Positions 51,409-59,156 of a stretch of DNA of 64,000 nucleotides are shown piece by piece. Both the position numbers and the translations under genes were made by a program. Numbering within the stretch: position 1 is the first letter of the stretch; each line of letters begins with the position of its first letter. This DNA is from JAWWOW01 sp033851265. Lineage in GTDB: Bacteria > Actinomycetota > Actinomycetes > JAWWOW01. The stretch lies in NCBI GenBank assembly GCA_033851265.1, contig JAWWOW010000008.1, forward strand, positions 46,810 to 110,809, given 5' to 3'. A model generated the notes under the pieces. The model did no database searches. It had not been told where the DNA came from and saw only the letters and a list, made by a program, of their open reading frames with translations.

Positions 51409-52245
51409 ATGCGCCGACGCACCGCCTCTATCGCTCTAGCCGCTGCTTTGGTGCCACTCGCAGTCGCGGGAACTACAGCGGCAGCGACCGACCGGTCGTC
51501 GGCTGCGATCGGATCAACGGCGAGCGTCGCCAAGCCGAATACGCACCGACTCGTTCCGGCTCCGGGTCAGTTGCTCGCACGGCGAAACGCGACCGTGGTG
51601 TCGACGAACTGGTCGGGCTACGCAGTGGTCGCGAATGGCATCACCGACGTGCGTTCGACGTTCGTGGTGCCGAAAACGAAGGCATTTCCTTCCGGATTCG
51701 CGTCGACCTGGACCGGCATCGGTGGCTACAACACAGGCGACTTGATCCAGGCCGGCGTCGCTGAGGAGGCCGGCGGGAATTACTACGCGTGGTACGAAAT
51801 CTTGCCCGCGTCAGCGACCCCGATCACGGGCTGCTCGGGAGATGCCGGCTGTTCGGTGCGCCCGGGTGACAAGACCTACATCCGGATCCTCCAAGTAGGC
51901 ACCAACCTGTGGAACGTCCTCATCATCAACAACGGCCATGGTGTTTCCTGGCGATGGAGCCGAGACATCCCTTACAAGTCCAGTCGTTCGTCTGCGGAGT
52001 GGGTGCTCGAGGCACCAACCGTCGGTGGCGCGCAGTCAACGCTGCAGAACGTTGGCAACGTCCACTTCGGGCCGCAGAGCCTGTACAAGGTGGGTAACGG
52101 CGCTTTCCGAACAATCGCTGCTGGGAACCCGGTCCGCATCGTGCTGCAGCAGGCGGGCGTCCGCCAAGCCACACCCTCGGCGCTGGGCGCTAGCGGGCAA
52201 CAGTTCAACGACTGTTCCTACAAGCGCACCTGCCCCGCGCCGTAG
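51409..52245 (+). CDS. Secreted G1-family (eqolisin-type) glutamic peptidase-like protein
   Basis: 278-aa exported protein. A signal peptide covers about residues 1-26 (basic N-terminus, Ala/Leu core). The body has hallmarks of peptidase family G1: NWSGYAVV, TFVVPKTKAF, TWTGIGGYNTGDLIQAGV with Q114, YYAWYEILP, and SSAEWVLEAP with E197, the Gln/Glu catalytic pair of this acid-active fold. The family is best known from fungi, with bacterial members of varied function. It lies between hisC and hisB on the same strand, with 74 and 48 nt gaps, so expression with histidine genes is possible but odd. Confidence 0.85.
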   Translation: MRRRTASIALAAALVPLAVAGTTAAATDRSSAAIGSTASVAKPNTHRLVPAPGQLLARRNATVVSTNWSGYAVVANGITDVRSTFVVPKTKAFPSGFASTWTGIGGYNTGDLIQAGVAEEAGGNYYAWYEILPASATPITGCSGDAGCSVRPGDKTYIRILQVGTNLWNVLIINNGHGVSWRWSRDIPYKSSRSSAEWVLEAPTVGGAQSTLQNVGNVHFGPQSLYKVGNGAFRTIAAGNPVRIVLQQAGVRQATPSALGASGQQFNDCSYKRTCPAP

Positions 52246-52293
52246 CCCGCGAAGTCATTCGTTCTGCGCTGCTCAGTCTGGGAGACTGAGCGC

Positions 52294-52890
52294 ATGACCA
52301 GCGTTTCGCGGACCGCGCGAGTTGAGCGAAAGACCAAGGAATCCGAGGTCCTGGTCGAGCTCGACCTCGACGGAACCGGCACGACCGCGGTCTCCACCGG
52401 CGTGCCGTTTTACGACCACATGCTCGCGCAGCTCGGCAAGCACGCGGGGTTCGATCTAGTCGTACGCACGACCGGCGACCTCGAGATCGACGCGCACCAC
52501 ACCGTCGAGGACACGGCGCTCGCCGTAGGACAGGCCTTGCGTGAAGCGCTCGGCGACAAGAGCGGCATCCGTCGCTTCGGGGACGCGCTCATCCCTCTCG
52601 ATGAGGCATTGGTGCAGGTCGCCGTCGACCTGTCAGGTCGGCCCTACCTGGTGCATGACGAGCCCGAGTTGATCGAGCTAATCGGGACCTACGACACGTC
52701 GTTGACGCGACACATCTGGGAGTCCATCGTCGCCTCCGCTCAGATCTGTCTGCATGTCCGAGTGCAAGGCGGGCGCAATGCCCACCACGTTGTGGAAGCA
52801 CAGTTCAAGGGTGTCGCCCGCGCGCTGCGCGATGCCGTTGCGATCGACCCGCGCGTGGTGGGAGTCCCGAGTACGAAGGGCACTCTTTGA
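52294..52890 (+). CDS. hisB: Imidazoleglycerol-phosphate dehydratase
   Basis: 198-aa Mn-dependent dehydratase, monofunctional as usual outside gamma-proteobacteria. It shows RKTKESEVLVELDLDG, FYDHMLAQLGKHAGFDL, IDAHHTVEDTALAVGQA (metal-binding HHxxED) and GGRNAHHVVEAQFKGVARAL. ATG 52294 begins MTSVSRTARVER. It follows the G1 peptidase gene and precedes hisH by 25 nt. Confidence 0.97.
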   Translation: MTSVSRTARVERKTKESEVLVELDLDGTGTTAVSTGVPFYDHMLAQLGKHAGFDLVVRTTGDLEIDAHHTVEDTALAVGQALREALGDKSGIRRFGDALIPLDEALVQVAVDLSGRPYLVHDEPELIELIGTYDTSLTRHIWESIVASAQICLHVRVQGGRNAHHVVEAQFKGVARALRDAVAIDPRVVGVPSTKGTL

Positions 52891-52915
52891 CCACGGCAGC
52901 GGGTGCGCCAGGGCT

Positions 52916-53521
52916 GTGAAGCCACGCATCGTCGTTCTCGACTACGGAACCGGCAATTTGCGCTCGGCTGAGCGAGCACTCGTTCGTGCGGGCGGCGATG
53001 TGACGGTCACCTCTGACAGAGACGCAGCGGCCAACGCTGATGCACTAGTAGTGCCGGGCGTCGGCGCCTTCGCCGCGTGCATGGCCGGGATTCGCGCTGT
53101 CGGCGGTGACGATGTCGTCCGCACCCGCATCGCCGACGGTCGCCCGGTGCTCGGCATCTGCGTTGGTATGCAGATTCTGTTCACCCGCGGCGAGGAGCAT
53201 GGCGTCATCTCCGAGGGCATTGGGGTATTGGATGGTGCGGTGACCCGGCTGGTGGCCGACGTCGTGCCGCACATGGGCTGGAGCCCCGTCGAGCCGGCTG
53301 ACGGATCTCGGCTCTTCACTGGTGTGGAAGGCGAGCGGTTCTACTTCGTGCATTCGTACGCCGCCAAGACCGCCTCCGTGCCGTCGCCGACCTACGCAGA
53401 GCACGGTGAACGTTTCGTCGCGGCCGTCGAAACGGGAGCACTCTCAGCAACACAATTCCACCCGGAGAAGTCTGGCGATGCCGGCGCGCACGTGCTTTCC
53501 AACTGGGTTGCCTGCCTCTAG
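52916..53521 (+). CDS. hisH: Imidazole glycerol phosphate synthase subunit HisH
   Basis: 201-aa class I glutamine amidotransferase that feeds ammonia to HisF. The N-terminus is IVVLDYGTGNLRSAERAL, the nucleophile is in RPVLGICVGMQILF, and the His/Glu dyad lies in TQFHPEKSGDAG. GTG 52916 was chosen for N-terminal fit. Downstream, two genes on the opposite strand separate it from hisA; its stop overlaps the convergent gene by 4 nt. Confidence 0.96.
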   Translation: MKPRIVVLDYGTGNLRSAERALVRAGGDVTVTSDRDAAANADALVVPGVGAFAACMAGIRAVGGDDVVRTRIADGRPVLGICVGMQILFTRGEEHGVISEGIGVLDGAVTRLVADVVPHMGWSPVEPADGSRLFTGVEGERFYFVHSYAAKTASVPSPTYAEHGERFVAAVETGALSATQFHPEKSGDAGAHVLSNWVACL

Positions 53522-55077
53522 CTGGCCGGTACCGCATTCGTAGCAAAGTCTGAGCGGAACACCGGCGCGATCTGCAGGAACGCACCAGGATCGGATCCCT
53601 TGATGCGCAACCCCCGCACCACAGGGTCGGCGAGGGTCCACGTCCCGAGGTTCGAGGTTGCCTGTACGTCTCCGCCGACATCGGTGATGAAGAGTCGTTT
53701 CCCGTCAGCTGACCAGGTCATTGGCTCGCCGACACCCTCGTTGATCTGCCAGCGTCCGGTGCTGACATCCAGCACGGCCAGAGCTGAATTGACCTGCTGT
53801 GACGAGAGCCTCAACGCGAGGTGCCGACCGTCGAGCGAAGCTGCGGTCCTGCCTCCCTCATAGGTGTAGTCCCTCGGGAGCTTGACCGCCCGCGATTGAC
53901 CGGTGTCCGGGTCGAACAGGTCGATGCCATCTGCTGGCTTCGGATAGCTGCAATGGTTGGGATAGACGAAGAGCCGAGGCGTCACGATCGGCACGTCTTG
54001 ACAAGCCCTGTGCTGCACGGTTGTGCCGGTACGCGGATCCCAGTAGACCCACGTGTCGGTGCCCTCTCCGCTTCCGAACGCCACCCATCGGTCCGAACCG
54101 ATAATGAATTGCAACGGGGATCGTGGAGGCTTACGCGGCGAGACAAGAACGCGGCCGGCGGTGTCAATCTGCATCATTCTTCCGTCGGTTCGAACAACCC
54201 AGAGGTGCCCGCCGATGGTTGACGCCACAACTTCGATGTTGGCAACCTGATGACGGCTGCCATCGGCTAGTGACGTGAGGACGAGCCGGTGGTTGGCAGC
54301 AAGGCTCCAGATAGCGTTGCCGACTACTTCGTTGCTGTCGAACTCGCCTGGGGCGTTGCCTACCGCAGGAATCGTCCGCAGGAGCCGACCCGTTGAAAGG
54401 TCTAGCACCCTCCTGTCGACTGGAGTTACGACGAGCAACTCGCCGACTACCGGCCCATCCACGATGCGGGCGAGACGAGCAAGGATTCCGTCCGTGCTGC
54501 GCAGCGGTGGGATGCTCGCATGCGATGTCATGGAGACGCCGTGCTTGCGGGCTGTACTGGCCAGGTCCTCGACCACTCGGTTGAAAGTGTCGAACATCAG
54601 CAATGAAAACGATGTCGCGGCGGGGTTGATGGTGCTCTGTGGCGACCTGGCCTCGTCATCGAGCTGCGCGGCCGCGACGCTCGCGAAGTGACTGATTTCA
54701 TCGCGCAATCGCCGAACATCGGCCCCGGTTGCGGAGTGACGGGTCACGTGGTCGGCGAGGCCGTGGAGCGGGGCGGCAACCTCGTGATCGATGGCGGCGA
54801 TTCCCTGACGGACGAGCGCTTCGTCGCCGCGTCCTGCCATAGCGGCGATGGTCGTCAATACGCGCTGTCGGGCGTCGTCGTAGCGTCCGATCTCCACCCA
54901 CCTGTCACGTAGCCAACGGACATCAGAAGCGGTCCGGTGGCTCTGCACGCGAGGAGCAACGAGGACCACGGCGAGGGCGACGACGGCCGCTAGGCCGGCA
55001 GCCAGCCATGGCCAGCGACGGCGGCGTACGTCGGCGTTGGACGTCTCGATGACGTCTGGGCCGCCCGTTCCGATCAC
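53518..55077 (-). CDS. Membrane-anchored beta-propeller-like protein, paralogue 1
   Basis: 519-aa protein with a short cytoplasmic N-terminus (ETSNADVRRRRWPW), a transmembrane helix at about residues 22-41, a helical extracytoplasmic region (about 42-180) and a C-terminal part rich in beta repeats ending in DG-type turns (ARIVDGPVVGELLVV, TGRLLRTIPAVGNA, DGRMMQIDTAGRVLV, STGRWQINEG, ADGKRLFITDVGGDV), resembling a WD40/TolB-like propeller. Function is unknown. GTG 55077 was chosen because it gives a GTGA overlap with the upstream paralogue and matches its N-terminus. The pair is on the minus strand within the his cluster. Confidence 0.75.
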   Translation of the reverse strand: MIGTGGPDVIETSNADVRRRRWPWLAAGLAAVVALAVVLVAPRVQSHRTASDVRWLRDRWVEIGRYDDARQRVLTTIAAMAGRGDEALVRQGIAAIDHEVAAPLHGLADHVTRHSATGADVRRLRDEISHFASVAAAQLDDEARSPQSTINPAATSFSLLMFDTFNRVVEDLASTARKHGVSMTSHASIPPLRSTDGILARLARIVDGPVVGELLVVTPVDRRVLDLSTGRLLRTIPAVGNAPGEFDSNEVVGNAIWSLAANHRLVLTSLADGSRHQVANIEVVASTIGGHLWVVRTDGRMMQIDTAGRVLVSPRKPPRSPLQFIIGSDRWVAFGSGEGTDTWVYWDPRTGTTVQHRACQDVPIVTPRLFVYPNHCSYPKPADGIDLFDPDTGQSRAVKLPRDYTYEGGRTAASLDGRHLALRLSSQQVNSALAVLDVSTGRWQINEGVGEPMTWSADGKRLFITDVGGDVQATSNLGTWTLADPVVRGLRIKGSDPGAFLQIAPVFRSDFATNAVPAS

Positions 55078-56591
55078 GCGCGGCCCGCCGATCCTTCCGG
55101 TGGAACCAACCACAACTCGGTTTGATCGCCATAGACGCGCAATGGGCGGATAACGGGGTCATCGAATGACCAGGTGCGATAGCCCCGGTTGCCATCCGCC
55201 GCGTCCAGGTCGATGAAATAGATGCGACGGCCGTCGGCGGACGACGCGATGGGGGTTCCCCGAGTTTTCAGCAGCGTCCAACGCTTGGTCGAAAGATCAA
55301 GCAGGCCCATCCGCACCAGCCCGTCCTGACCGGCGCGAGTGAGCGGCACGGCGACGTGCCGGTTGTCCGCGGTCACGTATGCACTTTCACCCAGCCATGG
55401 AGTGAAGCCCGGGGGGTTCGGAAGCTCGCGCCGTTGGCCGGTTCGAGTGTCGAGCACGGTCAGGCCGGCTGCTTCTCCTGCCTGGCAGTTGGACAAAAGC
55501 AGCAGATGACCCGATGACCTGTTCCCGCCGACCCCGCACTCGTTGAGGGTTGTCTGCCGCCCCGTTGACGGGTACCACGCCGTTGCCGTCGACGCGAACT
55601 CAGTTTCGGACCTGAGCACGATCGCTTCGTCGGTGGCCTGTCCGAAGAATCCGAAGCCTGGAGCCCGACGTGGTGACACCGTCTGCCGCCCGGCCGCGTT
55701 GACCTGCCACACCATGCGGTTGCCGCCCATCAGCCAGAGGAAGCCTCCACTGGTGGGGGCAACCACCCGCACATCGCGAATGGTTGTGGCCTTGCCGCCA
55801 TAGGCCGGCGTCAGGGAGAGGACCGCGGTGCCCTCATCGAGGGTCGCCACCGAGGTGCCGACGATTCCCACGAGGAGCCCGGCCGGTGGCAGGTGGCGAA
55901 TCAGCTGACCGTCCGGAAGGCGAAGCAGGTCGGACCCACTTGGGTCGGACAGCAGCACCGCGCCCGACGCAGGGCCGTCCAACAACCTCGCGATCCGTGC
56001 CAGTGCTGCATCGGCTCCATGCAGATGCAACTGAGGGGGGGTGCCTTGGTCCTTGACATGGTGGCGGCGCACGAGCCCATTGAGTTCAACACTGATGGCC
56101 TGTATTTCCGTGTTGACGGCGTCGTCCAGCGGCGGCACTCCTTCCGTTAGTGGGCGATGCGGCACGCGAACCGACTCCAAAGTTTCAGCCTCGTCCACCA
56201 GTAGTCGCGTCATGCGGGACCGGAGGCGTGCGCTGTCACCGGCGGCGCGATGACGTTGAATGCGTTCGGATAGGTCACGAAGTGCGACAGCTACTTCCCG
56301 ATGCACGGCGAGCACCGCAGTGCGGACGATCTCGAAGTCATCGGGAAGGGCACGAATGAGCAAATCGTTGAGGGTGCCGTACCGCGCAGTCTCGTAGGCG
56401 CCGGCCTCCACCCAGCGATCGCGTAGCCAGCTGACATCCGAGGCGACCCGATGGTCCTGCACGCGGGGGACGACCAGGACTGCGGCGAGGGCGATGACAG
56501 CCGCTAGCCCCGCGGCGAGCCAAGGCCAGCGACGTCGGCGTACGTCGGCCTTGGACGTCTCGAGGACGTCGAGCCCCCCCGGCTGGGTCAC
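55074..56591 (-). CDS. Membrane-anchored beta-propeller-like protein, paralogue 2
   Basis: 505-aa paralogue of the next gene. The first 70 residues align closely (ETSKADVRRRRWPWLAAGLAAV, SDVSWLRDRWVEAGAYETAR), with a transmembrane helix at about 21-40. The rest is more diverged: propeller-like repeats (RLPDGQLIRHLPPAGLLVGIV, TGRQTTLNECGVGGN, DTRTGQRRELPNPP, SADGRRIYFIDLDA). It is the first gene of the pair; promoters must lie in the 35-bp spacer to hisA or further in. No family name can be given from sequence. Confidence 0.75.
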   Translation of the reverse strand: MTQPGGLDVLETSKADVRRRRWPWLAAGLAAVIALAAVLVVPRVQDHRVASDVSWLRDRWVEAGAYETARYGTLNDLLIRALPDDFEIVRTAVLAVHREVAVALRDLSERIQRHRAAGDSARLRSRMTRLLVDEAETLESVRVPHRPLTEGVPPLDDAVNTEIQAISVELNGLVRRHHVKDQGTPPQLHLHGADAALARIARLLDGPASGAVLLSDPSGSDLLRLPDGQLIRHLPPAGLLVGIVGTSVATLDEGTAVLSLTPAYGGKATTIRDVRVVAPTSGGFLWLMGGNRMVWQVNAAGRQTVSPRRAPGFGFFGQATDEAIVLRSETEFASTATAWYPSTGRQTTLNECGVGGNRSSGHLLLLSNCQAGEAAGLTVLDTRTGQRRELPNPPGFTPWLGESAYVTADNRHVAVPLTRAGQDGLVRMGLLDLSTKRWTLLKTRGTPIASSADGRRIYFIDLDAADGNRGYRTWSFDDPVIRPLRVYGDQTELWLVPPEGSAGRA

Positions 56592-56626
56592 GCCTGAAGT
56601 ATGTGGACGACCTACGGTTGTCCGCT

Positions 56627-57349
56627 ATGGCCCTCGTGTTGCTCCCCGCCGTCGACGTGGCCGCCGGCCGCGCGGTCCGGCTCGTCCAAGGCGAGGCCGG
56701 TACCGAGACGTCGTACGGCGAGCCGCTGGCCGCGGCGCTGCAGTGGCAGACAGACGGGGCCGAGTGGATCCACCTCGTCGACCTCGATGCGGCGTTCGGC
56801 CGTGGCAGCAATCGCGAGCTCCTGGCTACGGTCGTGAGCAAGCTGGACGTTGCCGTCGAGCTGTCCGGTGGCATCCGTGACGACGCGTCGCTCGAGGCGG
56901 CGCTGGCAACGGGTGCGGCCCGCGTCAACATCGGCACGGCTGCGCTGGAGAACCCCGGGTGGGTCCGACGCGCGATAGCGACGTACGGCCAGCGGATCGC
57001 CGTTGGTCTCGACGTCCGCGGCACGACACTTGCAGCTAGGGGCTGGACGGAGGACGGCGGGGAGCTGTTCGAGGTGTTGGCGCGACTCGACGCCGACGGC
57101 TGCTCTCGTTACGTCGTCACCGACGTTCGCCGTGATGGCACGTTGACCGGACCGAATACCGACCTGCTGCGCGAGGTGTGTGCAGCGACCGATCGCCCGG
57201 TCGTCGCCAGTGGGGGAGTGTCCTCCCTCGATGACTTGCGCACGCTCGCTTCCCTGACCGGGTTGGGTGTCGAGGGCGCGATCGTTGGCAAGGCGTTGTA
57301 CGCCGGCGCCTTCACGCTGCCGGAAGCACTTGCCGCGGTGGCCGCATGA
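56627..57349 (+). CDS. priA: Phosphoribosyl isomerase HisA, likely bifunctional PriA
   Basis: 240-aa beta/alpha barrel isomerase of the ProFAR/PRA family. Catalytic Asp residues are in LLPAVDVAAGRAVRL and VVTDVRRDGTLTGPN, with phosphate motifs GIRDD and NIGTAALENP. In many actinobacteria this enzyme also does the TrpF reaction when trpF is absent. Whether a trpF exists elsewhere here is unknown, so bifunctionality is inferred from lineage. ATG 56627 begins MALVLLPAVDV. Confidence 0.93.
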   Translation: MALVLLPAVDVAAGRAVRLVQGEAGTETSYGEPLAAALQWQTDGAEWIHLVDLDAAFGRGSNRELLATVVSKLDVAVELSGGIRDDASLEAALATGAARVNIGTAALENPGWVRRAIATYGQRIAVGLDVRGTTLAARGWTEDGGELFEVLARLDADGCSRYVVTDVRRDGTLTGPNTDLLREVCAATDRPVVASGGVSSLDDLRTLASLTGLGVEGAIVGKALYAGAFTLPEALAAVAA

Positions 57350-58107
57350 CGGTCGCGGTACGCGTCATCCCGTGCCTCGACGTCGACGCCGGCCGCGTCG
57401 TCAAAGGCGTCAACTTCCGCGACCTTCGTGACGCCGGCGACCCCGTCGAGATGGCCGCCGTGTACGACGCGGAAGGCGCCGACGAGTTGGTCTTTCTCGA
57501 CATCACGGCGTCGAGTGGTGCGCGCGAAACGATGTACGACGTTGTCCGGCGTACCGCTGAGCAGGTGTTCATCCCGCTGACCGTTGGTGGCGGTGTGCGT
57601 AGCGCCGACGACGTTGATCGGCTGTTGCGTGCGGGCGCGGACAAGGTTGGGGTCAACACCGCCGCTGTTGCGCGCCCCGTACTTGTCGCGGAGATCGCCG
57701 ATCGGTTCGGCAGCCAGGTGCTCGTGCTGTCGGTCGACGCGCGACGCGCCGATGGCACCGACTCCGGCTTCGAGGTCACGACGCACGGCGGTCGGCAGGG
57801 CACTGGCATCGACGCGGTTGTCTGGGCCGCACGTGGTGCGGAATTGGGTGCAGGGGAGATCCTGCTCAACTCGATGGACGCCGATGGCACCCAAGCGGGT
57901 TATGACGTCGCGATGATCGAAGCCGTTCGTGCGGTCGTGAGCGTTCCTGTCGTGGCGAGCGGCGGCGCCGGCTCCCTCGACGATTTTGCTCCTGCCGTCC
58001 TTGCGGGAGCAGACGCCGTTCTAGCTGCGAGTGTTTTCCACTTCGGTCAGCTGCGGATCAGCGCCGTGAAGGACGCGCTGCGCTCAGCCAACCTCGTTGT
58101 TCGGTAG
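57346..58107 (+). CDS. hisF: Imidazole glycerol phosphate synthase subunit HisF
   Basis: 253-aa cyclase subunit. Catalytic Asp residues in RVIPCLDVDAGRVVKGVNF and LLNSMDADGTQAGYD, with GGGVRSADDV and VASGGAGSLDDF, are typical. It starts within the hisA stop (ATGA) and works with HisH encoded 4 kb upstream. Confidence 0.97.
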   Translation: MTVAVRVIPCLDVDAGRVVKGVNFRDLRDAGDPVEMAAVYDAEGADELVFLDITASSGARETMYDVVRRTAEQVFIPLTVGGGVRSADDVDRLLRAGADKVGVNTAAVARPVLVAEIADRFGSQVLVLSVDARRADGTDSGFEVTTHGGRQGTGIDAVVWAARGAELGAGEILLNSMDADGTQAGYDVAMIEAVRAVVSVPVVASGGAGSLDDFAPAVLAGADAVLAASVFHFGQLRISAVKDALRSANLVVR

Positions 58108-58215
58108 GTCGGACCAACCGCACGCTCACTCTTCGCGATATGCGTGCTTACGCGCACGTTCGCTGCTAGCGTCCGCCGCGATCAAGCCGCGTGATGCAGT
58201 CGAAGGGGACACGCC

Positions 58216-58668
58216 ATGACCGAACCCGCAAGCGAACAGCAAGCTCAAGCCCAACCGCAGTCCGGTGCTTACCCCCCGGTGCCGCAGGCACCTGGCGGTG
58301 GGGTGGGTCAGTGGGGCCCGCCGGGCAAGCCGCGGCCGATCGGCACGAGCATCTTGCTGGCGATCGTCACGTTGGGCATCTACTGCCTGGTGTGGACGTA
58401 CAAGACGCATGAAGAGATCAAGCGACACAGTGGCGAAGGTGTCGGCGGTCTGCTCGGGCTGATCCTCTACATCTTCGTGGGCATCGTCACGCCCTTCCTG
58501 ATCGCGAACGAGGTCGAGAAGATGCTGCACAAGGCTGGCCGGCCAAGCAAGGTGAGCACCAAGACCGGCTTTTGGATCCTGATTCCGTTGATCGGGGCAT
58601 TCATCTGGTTCCCGAAAGTTCAGGGCCAACTGAACGAGTACTGGCAGTCGATCGGCGCCCAGGGCTGA
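58216..58668 (+). CDS. DUF4234 membrane protein
   Basis: 150-aa protein. A Gln/Pro-rich N-terminus (1-45) precedes the DUF4234 signature RPIGTSILLAIVTLGIYCLVWTYKTHEEIK, then two more hydrophobic helices (LGLILYIFVGIVTPFLI, FWILIPLIGAFIWF). Function unknown. AGGGGA lies 7-8 nt before ATG 58216. It is inserted between hisF and hisI, another non-histidine gene in the cluster. Confidence 0.88.
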   Translation: MTEPASEQQAQAQPQSGAYPPVPQAPGGGVGQWGPPGKPRPIGTSILLAIVTLGIYCLVWTYKTHEEIKRHSGEGVGGLLGLILYIFVGIVTPFLIANEVEKMLHKAGRPSKVSTKTGFWILIPLIGAFIWFPKVQGQLNEYWQSIGAQG

Positions 58669-58689
58669 CCAGCCCGGCAGAATGGGTGC

Positions 58690-59070
58690 ATGACCGGCCC
58701 TGCTCGACCGTCGTCGCTCGACCCTGTTATCGCCGCGCGCCTGAAACGCGACGAGCACGGGCTCGTTGCTGCGGTCGCACAGCAGTACGACACCGGCGAA
58801 GTCCTGATGGTCGGCTACATGGACGACGAGGCGCTGCACCGCACGTTGACAACAGGTCGCTGCACGTATTGGAGCCGCAGCCGGCAGGAGTACTGGGTCA
58901 AGGGCGAAACGTCGGGACACCAGCAGTGGGTCAAGTCCGTCGCGCTCGACTGTGACGGCGACACCGTGCTCGTGAAAGTCGATCAGGTCGGCGCTGCCTG
59001 CCACACCGGCGATCGCACCTGCTTCGACGCCGACGTGCTCGACGCTCTCACGGCGGAGCGGCCAGCATGA
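58690..59070 (+). CDS. hisI: Phosphoribosyl-AMP cyclohydrolase
   Basis: 126-aa monofunctional HisI. LMVGYMDDEALHRTLTTG, YWSRSRQEYWVKGETSGHQQ, LDCDGDTVLVKVDQVGAACHTGDRTCF include the Mg/Zn-binding aspartates and cysteines. No HisE domain is fused. The TGA stop is shared with an ATGA overlap at 59067, where a short ORF begins. Confidence 0.96.
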   Translation: MTGPARPSSLDPVIAARLKRDEHGLVAAVAQQYDTGEVLMVGYMDDEALHRTLTTGRCTYWSRSRQEYWVKGETSGHQQWVKSVALDCDGDTVLVKVDQVGAACHTGDRTCFDADVLDALTAERPA

Positions 59071-59156
59071 GCGAGCACCGAAGCGCAGCGGAGGAGCGCA
59101 GCTCCAATCAGAATCGCGTCTCCGCATCGGTGCACCCGCTATGGGTGCACCGATGA
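59067..59156 (+). CDS. Putative 29-aa leader peptide bridging hisI and trpE
   Basis: This 30-codon ORF starts at ATG 59067 within the hisI stop (ATGA) and ends at TGA 59154-59156 within the trpE start (ATGA), filling the gap exactly. Translation begins MSEHRSAAEERSS and ends VHPLWVHR; one Trp codon (59142-59144) lies 4 codons before the stop. A small GGAGC-GCA-GCTCC hairpin (59093-59105) and the larger hairpin at 59125-59155 lie inside it. Having only one Trp codon argues against classical attenuation, but translational coupling or ribosome-controlled unmasking of trpE is plausible. It could also be chance. Confidence 0.45.
   Translation: MSEHRSAAEERSSNQNRVSASVHPLWVHR
59125..59155 (+). promoter_or_regulatory. 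Perfect 13-bp hairpin masking the trpE start
   Basis: CATCGGTGCACCC (59125-59137), loop GCTAT, and GGGTGCACCGATG (59143-59155) form a perfect inverted repeat. The right arm contains the trpE start codon ATG 59153-59155 and the only nearby SD-like GGG. There is no T-run, so it is not a typical terminator. It may act as RNA (start-codon masking) or as a DNA operator. Confidence 0.65.
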
